A model generated the notes under the pieces. That model saw only the letters and a list, made by a program, of their open reading frames with translations, was not told the origin of the DNA and made no database searches. From positions 1 through 48,139 of the forward strand of contig WQYV01000010.1 of the NCBI GenBank assembly GCA_009781085.1: DNA of 48,139 nt, in the 5' to 3' direction. Both the position numbers and the translations under genes were made by a program. Origin of the DNA: Betaproteobacteria bacterium. GTDB lineage: Bacteria; Pseudomonadota; Gammaproteobacteria; Burkholderiales; Rhodocyclaceae. This document shows positions 8,560 to 16,267 of this stretch, piece after piece (the first letter of the stretch is position 1; each line of letters starts with the position of its first letter).

Positions 8560-8778
8560 TCAGTGGATAGCCGACGCGATGATGATGGCAATGCCGATAC
8601 ACATCGCGGCAATGATCGTTGCCAATGGTTGATTCTTTTCATGGACAATTTCTTTCCACAGATCGTAATGCGGAGTCACCTTGTCAATAACAAGAAACGA
8701 CAGCCAAAACACAATGACTCCGAGCACGGAATACAAGAGTGAATTGACAAGCATCTTCAAATCGATGAGGCCAAGCAT
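8560..8778 (-). CDS. DUF350-family small membrane protein
   Basis: A 72-residue protein with two hydrophobic helices, VNSLLYSVLGVIVFWLSFLV and PLATIIAAMCIGIAIIIASA, joined by a short polar loop with KVTPHYDLWKEIVHEKN. This is the pattern of one DUF350 (YjfL-type) repeat; many members carry more than one. AAGGAGAAGCAG directly before 8778 fixes the start, well inside a longer open frame. Its Shine-Dalgarno overlaps the stop of the preceding microprotein. DUF350 proteins have no established biochemical role, but recur beside polyamine enzymes and DUF4178 proteins, as here. Confidence 0.8.
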   Translation of the reverse strand: MLGLIDLKMLVNSLLYSVLGVIVFWLSFLVIDKVTPHYDLWKEIVHEKNQPLATIIAAMCIGIAIIIASAIH

Positions 8779-8788
8779 CTGCTTCTCC

Positions 8789-8929
8789 TTATTTGTGAAA
8801 AATAGTGCGCGTATCCGTTTGTCCGGTTGTGCGCTCAGTTGCCGATGAATCGAAAATACCGTAGCCGTTGTATTGTGCAAAGATAAATAACACAAACGCC
8901 AGGGCAGAGAAAATGTAATAACCTTTCAT
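8789..8929 (-). CDS. 46-residue membrane microprotein
   Basis: A short gene between the DUF4178 and DUF350 genes encoding MKGYYIFSALAFVLFIFAQY followed by a polar tail NGYGIFDSSATERTTGQTDT and RTIFHK. One transmembrane segment is evident (residues 3-19), with a Thr-rich hydrophilic C-terminus. Its ATG shares a base with the TGA of the DUF4178 gene, and GGAGG lies about ten bases upstream. Its stop TAA is followed at once by the DUF350 Shine-Dalgarno. Tight coupling on both sides and a strong ribosome site make it likely to be real. No family is recognised; it is probably a membrane subunit of the same complex. Confidence 0.72.
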   Translation of the reverse strand: MKGYYIFSALAFVLFIFAQYNGYGIFDSSATERTTGQTDTRTIFHK

Positions 8930-10869
8930 CAGTCATCATCCTCCTCTAAGGAATCGCTTTCCGCCCAGCGTGCGCTTTCAAATCCGTAAAAGCGAACGGT
9001 AAACACGATGGGCCAAATAGCCAGCACCCCCAAAAAAATGAAAAAATTGACCCATGGCGCACGATACGGTCTGACGCTCACGGACACCGGGATATTGCGC
9101 GTCGGCTGGGAAGTGCGGGCCTTGTCGGCATTGGCGCCCGACCAACTGGATTCCACGCCATCCACCAGCACCCGCCAGATGCCGGGCGGCACATTCCGGA
9201 AAATCAGATCATGATCCAGGCCATTTTCACTCCAGAAGCCATCCTCGTCCCGTCCACTGTAATAGCTGACCTCCACGCTGTCATAGCGGGTTTCGCCATC
9301 CGACTCCCGGACGAGCGCCAAGCCCAGTTCCAGCCATTCATTGTCAAGCCCGCGCACGTGAGCCTGCAGTTCCAGGTTGGCTGTTTTAGCCAGATCAAAC
9401 GGCGCCAGAAGCACGGGATCCGATCCGACGGGGAGGTCGGCTTTCCATTGCGCAATCTCCTTGCCGCCGGAAAGCATTATCTGCACGATGAAAGCCAGTA
9501 CGGCCAGCGCGACGAAAAGCCGCCAGGCCGACCCGATTTTGCCTTTTAACGGGTTCGGCTGATTGGCATAAACACCGATGGGTGGCATCAGATATTTTAG
9601 CTTGAACGCGGTGGCGATTTCCTGCTGCGGTATGTATTCGGCAAGGCTCCAACTGATTTCGTTGGCTGTTCCTTCCAACGTCAGCATGAACGGCGGCGAG
9701 ACGTAGTCTACGAGCTTTGCCGTGTCTTTGATTTTAACCAACCAAGTGAACTCACCGATCACATAATCTACTACGCCTTCATAGCTTTGAAAATGCCTGA
9801 AAGTTTGACCATTATATGCAAAATAGGAAGTTTCTGGATTCGGCATTTTGGGAATGGTTTCCAATACATCCGCCACACTCCAGTGGCCATCGTATTCAAC
9901 CAAAAAACGATAACCGGGAGAATCGGCGTGAGCCAGCAAATATTCCCGCCAATAATATCTCTTCCCTTCAGAAATCATGTAACGCTGCATGAAACCGATA
10001 GCTTCCCATTTAATGCCTCGAAATATCCCGATACTACCTATGGGAATTAACGGCTTCACTTTTCGAGTATCTGCAAGATTGATTTCCTCGATCAATTTCC
10101 CTGTTTCGGCATCGACGATGCTGCCGCAGTGGGCGCAGACGGCAGAGACGATGCCCTCGTGCCTGATTTCCAGCGTCCCGCCGCAGTTGCCGCAAAGCAG
10201 GGCCTTGGCTTGAACCCTGGGGCCGCTGGGGATTGCGTTGATATCACGCAAATTGCTGCATTTCAGGTCGGAGAAATTCACCGTTTCGCCAACGAAAAGC
10301 AGCGGGGTCTTTTCGTCTTCGCTGTAATCCAGCGTGATAAAACCGTTCCCCGCGGCCGGCCGCAAATCCGCGACCGGCGCGGGGTAGCCACCGCCGACGC
10401 GGAATGGCAATTCGCCCTGCCCGGCCACGCAGGTGGCGCGCTCGACGTCGGTGATCGTCCATTCGGCATCACCCACCCGCGCGCGGGTTCCGAGGCGCAG
10501 GTTGGAAAAGGCCGGAACGGCGGTGTTCAATGGCTTTTGGAAGGAAACCGCGTATTCGCCCGCTGCTTCGGAAAGCCAGCCGGTGCGCTGATCGTCGAAC
10601 AAGAGGAACCATTCATTCCATAACCCCTGTTCGTACTGCAACTGGATGCGACCCACGACGGCAAAAGGCTGTTGGCGGTAAACGCCTTGCGCCCCGATCT
10701 GCAGGCGGGATTGGTCTTGCGCCAGTTCCGCCATCTTGCCCAGATTTTCGATTTTGCCGTCGGCATCGAGCAGCGTTGTCCGGCAGTATTCACAGACCGC
10801 CAGAACGGAAACGCCGCTGCGGAACGTGACCGAGGCGCCACAGGATGGGCATTGAGCTGTCCTGGCCAT
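8929..10869 (-). CDS. DUF4178 zinc-ribbon membrane protein
   Basis: A 646-residue protein. Two four-cysteine zinc ribbons are seen: CPSC...CEYC (residues 7-29) and CGNC...CAHC (226-248). Each precedes a beta-rich DUF4178-like region; the first includes GRIQLQYEQGLWNEWFLLFD and the second GIKWEAIGFMQRY...YYWREYLL, indicating an internal duplication. Near the C-terminus are two hydrophobic segments, LFVALAVLAFIVQIMLSG and VNFFIFLGVLAIWPIVFTV, flanking a domain likely to be extracytoplasmic, then an acidic tail (SDSLEEDDD). It follows the SPFH gene by seven bases and overlaps the microprotein gene. The domain's role is not established; a membrane scaffold or sensor is inference. Confidence 0.8.
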   Translation of the reverse strand: MARTAQCPSCGASVTFRSGVSVLAVCEYCRTTLLDADGKIENLGKMAELAQDQSRLQIGAQGVYRQQPFAVVGRIQLQYEQGLWNEWFLLFDDQRTGWLSEAAGEYAVSFQKPLNTAVPAFSNLRLGTRARVGDAEWTITDVERATCVAGQGELPFRVGGGYPAPVADLRPAAGNGFITLDYSEDEKTPLLFVGETVNFSDLKCSNLRDINAIPSGPRVQAKALLCGNCGGTLEIRHEGIVSAVCAHCGSIVDAETGKLIEEINLADTRKVKPLIPIGSIGIFRGIKWEAIGFMQRYMISEGKRYYWREYLLAHADSPGYRFLVEYDGHWSVADVLETIPKMPNPETSYFAYNGQTFRHFQSYEGVVDYVIGEFTWLVKIKDTAKLVDYVSPPFMLTLEGTANEISWSLAEYIPQQEIATAFKLKYLMPPIGVYANQPNPLKGKIGSAWRLFVALAVLAFIVQIMLSGGKEIAQWKADLPVGSDPVLLAPFDLAKTANLELQAHVRGLDNEWLELGLALVRESDGETRYDSVEVSYYSGRDEDGFWSENGLDHDLIFRNVPPGIWRVLVDGVESSWSGANADKARTSQPTRNIPVSVSVRPYRAPWVNFFIFLGVLAIWPIVFTVRFYGFESARWAESDSLEEDDD

Positions 10870-10876
10870 GAAATAA

Positions 10877-11878
10877 TCAGCTCAATTTTTTTAGAAATTC
10901 CGCTTTTTTCGCGTCAAATTCGTCCTGGCTCAAGATGCCCTTGCCCACCAGCGCATGCAGTTTCTCCAGCGTCGCGGTGACCTCATCGATCAGTGGGGCG
11001 CCGGATGTGGGTGCCTGTGTTGCCACAAGCATGCTCTGCCCCATGATTTGCCCCATCGATATGCCTGCGCCAATGCCAGCCCCTGCGCCTGCCGCGCCGC
11101 CTTCGTTTTGGGCTACCAGCGGAATACTGCTTGCGACTTGATACCGGGTATATTGCCCCAGATCGCCAACCAGGCTCATGTTGATACGGGTATCAAGCGC
11201 CTTTTCCAGTTCCTCCGGCAGGGAAATGTTCTGTACGACAAAATTGTCCAGTGCCAGTCCGAAACTATCGAACAGTGGCGAGACCTTCTCCTTGAGGGTC
11301 TGTCCAAAAAGATCCTGGTTGGCTGCCATATCGAGAAACGGCACGCTCGTTTCACCAAACAGGCCGGCAATATGGCTCACGATCGTGTTGCGCAACTGGC
11401 TTTCCAGTTTGTCCACGCTATAACGTTCCAGCGTGCCGGAAACTGAACCATGAAACTTCTTTGCATCGACGATACGGTAAGAATAAATGCCGAACGCACG
11501 AAGGCGTACCGCCCCGAATTCCGCATCCCGCACCGTAATCGGATTAGTCGTTCCCCATTTACGGTCAAGCCGTTGGCGCGTGCTGAAAAAATAAACGTCC
11601 GATTTGAAGGGCGACTGGAAGAGTTTGTCCCAATTCTTCAAGTAAGTGAGTACTGGAAGGGTATTGGTCGTGAGTTCGTATTTTCCAGGCTCAAATACAT
11701 CGGCGACCAAGCCTTCATTGACGAATAGCGCCGTTTGCGATTCACGTACCGTGAGTATCGCGCCATTCTGGATTTCCATATCCTGCATTGGAAAACGCCA
11801 TGCAATTACTTCGTCATCATCTTCCGTACAGTGAATGACATCTATGAACTGCTTTTTAATAAAATCCTTCAACGCCAT
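10877..11878 (-). CDS. SPFH/band-7 protein with C-terminal SHOCT domain
   Basis: The 333-residue protein starting MALKDFIKKQFIDVI has an SPFH-type core: NGAILTVRESQTALFVNEG, FEPGKYELTT, then DAEFGAVRLRAFGIYSYRIV and the region ending around FVVQNISLPEELEKALD. A Gly/Ala-rich linker (EGGAAGAGAGIGAGISMGQI) leads to a SHOCT motif at the C-terminus, LEKLHALVGKGILSQDEFDA...KAEFLKKL, a short helical oligomerisation/targeting domain. This architecture is the 'virion core/YdjI-like' SPFH class. The start at 11878 has AAGGTG upstream; a longer in-frame ATG would precede the promoter's expected transcript start. It is the first gene of the operon and likely forms a membrane-associated oligomer. Confidence 0.85.
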   Translation of the reverse strand: MALKDFIKKQFIDVIHCTEDDDEVIAWRFPMQDMEIQNGAILTVRESQTALFVNEGLVADVFEPGKYELTTNTLPVLTYLKNWDKLFQSPFKSDVYFFSTRQRLDRKWGTTNPITVRDAEFGAVRLRAFGIYSYRIVDAKKFHGSVSGTLERYSVDKLESQLRNTIVSHIAGLFGETSVPFLDMAANQDLFGQTLKEKVSPLFDSFGLALDNFVVQNISLPEELEKALDTRINMSLVGDLGQYTRYQVASSIPLVAQNEGGAAGAGAGIGAGISMGQIMGQSMLVATQAPTSGAPLIDEVTATLEKLHALVGKGILSQDEFDAKKAEFLKKLS

Positions 11879-11915
11879 ATCATTCACCTTTTGCCATACC
11901 ATTAAAGTGAAAAGC

Positions 11916-11944
11916 ATCATAAAACAAAAGGGTTACCATGTCGA
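11916..11944 (-). promoter_or_regulatory. Sigma70 promoter of the SPFH-speD operon
   Basis: On the minus strand TCGACA (-35, 11939-11944) and TATGAT (-10, 11916-11921) are 17 bases apart, each five of six to consensus. The predicted transcript starts about 30 bases before the SPFH start codon. Confidence 0.65.
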
Positions 11945-12021
11945 TACAAAAGATGCCAAAGCGGTTTCGGTTCGATCATTAATGTTTAAAGCATAATTTG
12001 CAGACCCTCTAAGGGTGTTTC

Positions 12022-12249
12022 ATGGCTGCTTACCCACAAGATTCACGGAACCGTGCGCTTGATGTGCCAAGCGCGGGGAATGCCCCAGCGTGGTTGCGTA
12101 AGCATGGCAAGCGGACGACATTGCAGGCAGGAGGCTACCGTCCCTTCCGGGTTGTGCACCTGGAGCAGGCGCTGCAATCCTGGACAATGCCCGGAAAGGC
12201 CGCCATGCTTGCCGCTATGCGTGAAAAGCGGGCAATCCATGCGCCATAA
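12022..12249 (+). pseudogene. IS630-family transposase N-terminal remnant
   Basis: The reading frame MAAYPQDSRNRALDV...WLRKHGKRTTLQAGGYRPFR...LEQALQSW follows the N-terminus of IS630-type transposases (MxxYSxDLRxRxL, then WxxxGxRxSLxxGGxRxSR...LExxLxxW). The helix-turn-helix between the two parts is missing or scrambled and the protein stops after 75 residues with no catalytic DDE domain, so this is a decayed, internally deleted relic. It fills most of the 468-base gap between the SPFH operon and the nitroreductase gene. The remaining bases hold only the SPFH promoter and a -10 element. Confidence 0.6.
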
Positions 12250-12298
12250 AACCGGACAACCCTAAAAACTCATGACAGCATTCATCCCTGGATGGTTC

Positions 12299-12307
12299 TG
12301 CTAGAAT
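12299..12307 (+). promoter_or_regulatory. Extended -10 promoter for the DUF3579-nitroreductase gene
   Basis: TGCTAGAAT is an extended -10 (TGn + TAGAAT) 40 bases before the chosen start at 12347. No clear -35 is present. If used, transcription starts near 12314 and the ATG at 12308 cannot be the start codon. Confidence 0.4.
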
Positions 12308-12346
12308 GTGGCAGTACAAACTGCCAGCCGCTGCTCAGAGGGAACA

Positions 12347-13369
12347 ATGATCGACGGATTGGCGCACTTCATGAACCACGATAACCCGCCTATACGGCCA
12401 CAGCACAAAATGGCTCAAGAAATCAAGAACCTCGTCATCATTGGGCAAACCAAAGACGGGAAAACCTTTCGTCCAAGCGACTGGGCGGAACGCCTGTGCA
12501 GCCTCACATCAGCCGTTGGAAACAACAAAAAGCTGAAGTACTCCCAGTTCGTGCGGCCCGGTCACACCCCTGGGGGGATAAAAACTGTCACCGTCAATCC
12601 CAGCCTGCACAAACTCGACCCGCTTGCCTGGAAATTTGTGCTCGATTTTGCCAAAGAACATGGCCTGCAATTTGAGGCCATTCCTGCCTCCCCGGCCTAC
12701 GCTGCCATCGCCGAAGCATTCCGTGCGCGCCACTCCACCCGGAAGTTCTTGCCGACGCCTATTTCCTGCGATGTCATCGCCGAACTGCTGGAGCTGGCTT
12801 CGCGGTCGCCCTCGGGAACCAACGCGCAGCCGTGGAAAGTGTACGCCTTGGCTGGAGCCGCACGCGAAGCCCTGTCTGCAGCCTTGCTGGAACGTTTCAA
12901 CCAAGACGCAACCGAAAAACCGGAATATGACTATTACCCCAATAAATGGGTGGAGCCGTGGCTATCTCGGCGGCGCAAGCTCGGCTTCGACCTATACGGG
13001 CTTGTCGGCATCCCCAAGGGCGACAAGCCGCGCATGAAAGAACAGTCCGGGCGCAATTTCCTGTTTTTCGACGCTCCGGTGGGTTTGATCTTCACGCTGG
13101 ATCGCCACCTCGCACAAGGCATGCTGCTCGACTACGGCATCTTTATCGGGCATCTCATCATCGCCGCGCAGGCACGCGGACTGGCAAGCTGCATGCAGAC
13201 GGCGTTTGCCGACTACCCGGATACCGTCCGCCATCATCTTGGCATCAGTGAGCAGGAACTGGTCGTGGGTGGGCTCTCCCTTGGCCATCCCGACCCGGAA
13301 GCCCCGGAAAACCGCATCGTTACAGAACGGGAACCCGTCGAGGCATTTACGACGTTCCAGGGATTCTGA
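12347..13369 (+). CDS. DUF3579-nitroreductase fusion protein
   Basis: The 340-residue protein has two parts. Residues about 22-107 match DUF3579: NLVIIGQTKDGKTFRPSDWA...KYSQFVRP...KTVTVNPSLHKLDPLAWKFV. Residues about 113-330 are a flavin nitroreductase: RHSTRKFLPTPIS and SRSPSGTNAQPWKVY for FMN binding, then GMLLDYGIFIGHLIIAAQARGLASCMQTAF and LGISEQELVVGGLSLGHPD. Nitroreductases are NAD(P)H/FMN enzymes with broad substrates; DUF3579 has no known activity and I know it as a separate betaproteobacterial gene, so a one-piece fusion is unusual. The ATG at 12347 is preferred because AGAGGG sits just upstream. Confidence 0.82.
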   Translation: MIDGLAHFMNHDNPPIRPQHKMAQEIKNLVIIGQTKDGKTFRPSDWAERLCSLTSAVGNNKKLKYSQFVRPGHTPGGIKTVTVNPSLHKLDPLAWKFVLDFAKEHGLQFEAIPASPAYAAIAEAFRARHSTRKFLPTPISCDVIAELLELASRSPSGTNAQPWKVYALAGAAREALSAALLERFNQDATEKPEYDYYPNKWVEPWLSRRRKLGFDLYGLVGIPKGDKPRMKEQSGRNFLFFDAPVGLIFTLDRHLAQGMLLDYGIFIGHLIIAAQARGLASCMQTAFADYPDTVRHHLGISEQELVVGGLSLGHPDPEAPENRIVTEREPVEAFTTFQGF

Positions 13370-13424
13370 CACCAGTCTCTGCTATCCTTGCGCCCTTCTC
13401 GCAGCAAGCGACTTCAGGGCAGCA

Positions 13425-15401
13425 ATGGCAAGCAACGAGCGATACGACGAATCATCCTTCCGCGTCCTCAAAGGGTTGGAGCCGGTACGCGAGCGCCCTG
13501 GCATGTACACCCGTACCGACAGCCCTGCGCACATCATTCAGGAAGTCATCGACAACTCTGCCGACGAGGCGCTGGCGGGCTTCGCGAAAGAAATCCACGT
13601 CACCCTGCATCTGGACGACTCCGTGAGTGTCTCGGATAATGGGCGCGGCATCCCTGTGGGGCTGCATCCAGAAGAAGGGGTGCCTGTCGTAGTGCTCGCC
13701 TACACCCGGCTGCATGCCGGGGGAAAATTCGACAAACGCTCAGGCCAGTCGGCCTATGCCTTTTCCGGTGGGCTGCACGGCGTCGGCGTTTCCGTGACTA
13801 ACGCGCTCTCTACCCGGCTGGAGGTTGAAATCCGCCGGGAGGGCAAGCTATGGTGCACCGAATTCGCCAACGGCGGTGAAACTGTCAGTGAATTGCGTAC
13901 GGTAGGCTCCTGTGGCCGCCAGACTGGAACCCGAGTGCGTGTTTGGCCCGATCCCAAATATTTCGAGTCGGCCAAAGTTCCGATTGCCGAAATCGAACGG
14001 TTACTACGCAGCAAAGCCGTATTGCTTCCCGGCGTCTCCGTGCGGCTCGATGTCGAACGGGCCGATGGTAGCCTTCAGGGCAAAAGCTGGAGCTACCCTG
14101 GAGGTATCCCCGCCTATCTGTCGGAACTGGCTGGCGGGCAGGAACCCGTCGCCCCAATTTTCGCCGGTGAAAAATACGTCACCGAAAACGACTCCACCTT
14201 CGCACCCGGCGAGGGTGCAGCCTGGGCATTGGCTTGGTACGGGCAATCCGTCCCAAGCGAATCCTATGTCAACCTCATCCCTACCGTTTCCGGCGGTACG
14301 CATGAATCCGGCCTACGCACGGGGCTTTTCGAGGCGCTCAAATCTTTCATCGACCACCACGCCCTGCTACCGCGCGGCGTCAAGTTGCAGCAGGAGGATG
14401 TTTGCGCACGGATGGGATTCGTCCTTTCCGCCCGGCTCCTCGACCCCCAGTTCCAAGGCCAGGTCAAAGAAAAGCTCAACTCCCGCGAAGCCGTGCGGCT
14501 CGTCTCCGCGCAGGTGCGCGACCCCTTTGAAATCTGGCTCAACAACCACGTCGAAGCCGGACGCACCATTGCCGAGATCGCCATCCGGCAGGCGCTTGCG
14601 CGACAAAGGAGCGCCCAGAAAGTCGAAAAGAAAAAATCCTCTGGCGTCGCCGTGCTCCCCGGCAAACTTTCTGACTGCGAATCCAGCAACATCAGCGAAA
14701 ACGAACTCTTTCTCGTCGAAGGCGATTCCGCTGGCGGTTCCGCCAAAATGGCACGCGACAAGGAAACCCAGGCCATCCTGCCATTACGCGGCAAAGTCCA
14801 GAACGCCTGGGAAATCGACGCGGACAGGCTCTTCGCCAATGCCGAAATCCACGACATTGCTGTCGCTCTCGGCGTCGACGCCCACGGTGCAAACGATACT
14901 GCCGACCTATCGAGCCTGCGTTACGGGAAGGTCGTCATCATGTCCGATGCCGATGTCGATGGCGCACACATCCAGACCTTGCTGCTCACCCTCTTCTTCC
15001 GCCACTTTCCCCGTCTCATCGACGCGGGGCACATCTACGTTGCACAGCCCCCTCTTTACCGCATCGACGTTCCCGCCCAAGGCAAGAAGCGCCCTGCCCG
15101 CCGCCTCTACGCCCTCGACGAAGGCGAACTGACCACCATCCGAGAACGACTCACAAAAGAAGGCGTCCGCCCCGAAAGCATCGAAGTAGGCCGTTTCAAG
15201 GGACTAGGTGAAATGAACCCCGAACAACTGCGCGAAACTACGATGGATCCCGCTACCCGGCGCGTGCTTCCCGTGCGCGTGCGTGACGATGCACTTACCG
15301 AAACGCGCCGCACCTTCACCTTATTGATGGGTAAAGGCGAAGCCGCCGGACGGCGGGCGTGGATGGAAGCAAAAGGGGATACGGTGGAGGCAGACGTCTG
15401 A
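13425..15401 (+). CDS. parE: DNA topoisomerase IV subunit B
   Basis: ParE is the ATPase subunit of topoisomerase IV, which unlinks daughter chromosomes with ParC. The 658-residue protein has the GHKL ATPase N-terminus (VIDNSADEALAG, DNGRGIPV, GGLHGVGVSVTNALS), the transducer, and the Toprim domain with LVEGDSAGGSAKMARDKETQ and MSDADVDGAHI. The short C-terminus and NNHVEAGRTIAEIAI favour ParE over GyrB, whose gammaproteobacterial and betaproteobacterial forms are longer. The start at 13425 is where homology begins (MASNERYDESSFRVLKGLEPV). It follows the nitroreductase gene by 55 bases. parC, often adjacent in related genomes, is not in the window. Confidence 0.95.
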   Translation: MASNERYDESSFRVLKGLEPVRERPGMYTRTDSPAHIIQEVIDNSADEALAGFAKEIHVTLHLDDSVSVSDNGRGIPVGLHPEEGVPVVVLAYTRLHAGGKFDKRSGQSAYAFSGGLHGVGVSVTNALSTRLEVEIRREGKLWCTEFANGGETVSELRTVGSCGRQTGTRVRVWPDPKYFESAKVPIAEIERLLRSKAVLLPGVSVRLDVERADGSLQGKSWSYPGGIPAYLSELAGGQEPVAPIFAGEKYVTENDSTFAPGEGAAWALAWYGQSVPSESYVNLIPTVSGGTHESGLRTGLFEALKSFIDHHALLPRGVKLQQEDVCARMGFVLSARLLDPQFQGQVKEKLNSREAVRLVSAQVRDPFEIWLNNHVEAGRTIAEIAIRQALARQRSAQKVEKKKSSGVAVLPGKLSDCESSNISENELFLVEGDSAGGSAKMARDKETQAILPLRGKVQNAWEIDADRLFANAEIHDIAVALGVDAHGANDTADLSSLRYGKVVIMSDADVDGAHIQTLLLTLFFRHFPRLIDAGHIYVAQPPLYRIDVPAQGKKRPARRLYALDEGELTTIRERLTKEGVRPESIEVGRFKGLGEMNPEQLRETTMDPATRRVLPVRVRDDALTETRRTFTLLMGKGEAAGRRAWMEAKGDTVEADV

Positions 15402-15504
15402 GCGCAGGCACGCAAATAACTACAAAAACAAGAAAACGTTTATTGCACTGGAATTGCGGTATATTTATGGAAACAGAATGTTATGACAGTTTCAGGAAGT
15501 GAGC

Positions 15505-16242
15505 ATGGTTGAATTCATCGACATTAAAGTTCCCGATACCATTGAACCTGCCAGCGCATTGGTTGCAGAAGTCCTCGTCAGTCGGGGTGGATGGGTTCAA
15601 TCTGGCGATGAGGTTATGATACTGTCGTCAGAAGGGAAAAAAATCAACGTGATATCGCCGCACACTGGCGTGGTCATGAAAGTCCTGGCAGCGCAGGGCG
15701 ATTCGGTGTCACGAAAGGCTGCGCTGATTCACCTGAAAAGCGTGAATAGCGAAAGGCCCCACTTTCTCAAAGCGTGGAAATATTTTTCCCAAGTGAATCT
15801 AAGTGTGCCCACCATCGGGAAAATTTTTGGCGCCAAGGTCAAACAAAATATCGAAATATCTAACAAAGAAGATGGGAAATGGACAAACGCGTGTGTCATC
15901 CGGATGAGTTATGTGCTGAACAGGACAGGTTTCCCGATTCAATCCGATAAATACGGGGTAGTGAGCGCCAGGGACGGGAAGTGGTATATGTATCGCGTCA
16001 GTGACATGCTGCTTCATTTGCAGGATGCTTTTGGTTCCCCTGACATAGAGGTTAACCGTCCCCCTACCCCGAACGACTTCAAAGATATGAAGGGCATCCT
16101 TGTTTTTACGGGAGAAGGACGGGGAGACGCGAGAGGCCATATCACCTTATGGGATGGCTTGACGTGTGCCGATATCTGCTACTTTGCGGACAATGATGGC
16201 AGCTTCACACCGCGCAAAGCTGCACTGTGGATATTGCCGTGA
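15505..16242 (+). CDS. Lipoyl/biotinyl-like domain fused to a Tae4-type peptidoglycan amidase
   Basis: A 245-residue two-domain protein. Residues 1-78 form a biotinyl/lipoyl-attachment fold: VEFIDIKVPD, GGWVQSGDEVMILSSEGKKI, SPHTGVVMKVLAAQGDSV; Lys46 aligns with the lipoyl lysine. Residues 87-245 follow Tae4, the type VI secretion D,L-endopeptidase effector that cuts the donor peptide bond in Gram-negative peptidoglycan: AWKYFSQVNLSVPTIGKIFG, catalytic Cys130 in NACVIRMSYVLNRTGFPI, YMYRVSDMLLHL, catalytic His212 in GHITLWDG, a CxxxC pair (221, 225) and the terminal LWILP. There is no signal peptide. GTG at 15499 is possible but lies too close to AGGAAG; ATG at 15505 fits. No immunity gene or T6SS gene is adjacent. 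Confidence 0.8.
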   Translation: MVEFIDIKVPDTIEPASALVAEVLVSRGGWVQSGDEVMILSSEGKKINVISPHTGVVMKVLAAQGDSVSRKAALIHLKSVNSERPHFLKAWKYFSQVNLSVPTIGKIFGAKVKQNIEISNKEDGKWTNACVIRMSYVLNRTGFPIQSDKYGVVSARDGKWYMYRVSDMLLHLQDAFGSPDIEVNRPPTPNDFKDMKGILVFTGEGRGDARGHITLWDGLTCADICYFADNDGSFTPRKAALWILP

Positions 16243-16267
16243 AGGGCACCCTTTCCCGCCTGGCCCG

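Noticed and set aside
13206-13424. An N-terminal extension of ParE by 73 residues
   Set aside because: It overlaps the end of the nitroreductase gene in another frame and is Ser/Arg-rich; homology starts at MASNERYDE (13425).
13912-15132. A 406-codon frame shifted within parE
   Set aside because: Its translation is Ser/Pro/Arg-rich without motifs, while the parE frame carries continuous catalytic motifs.
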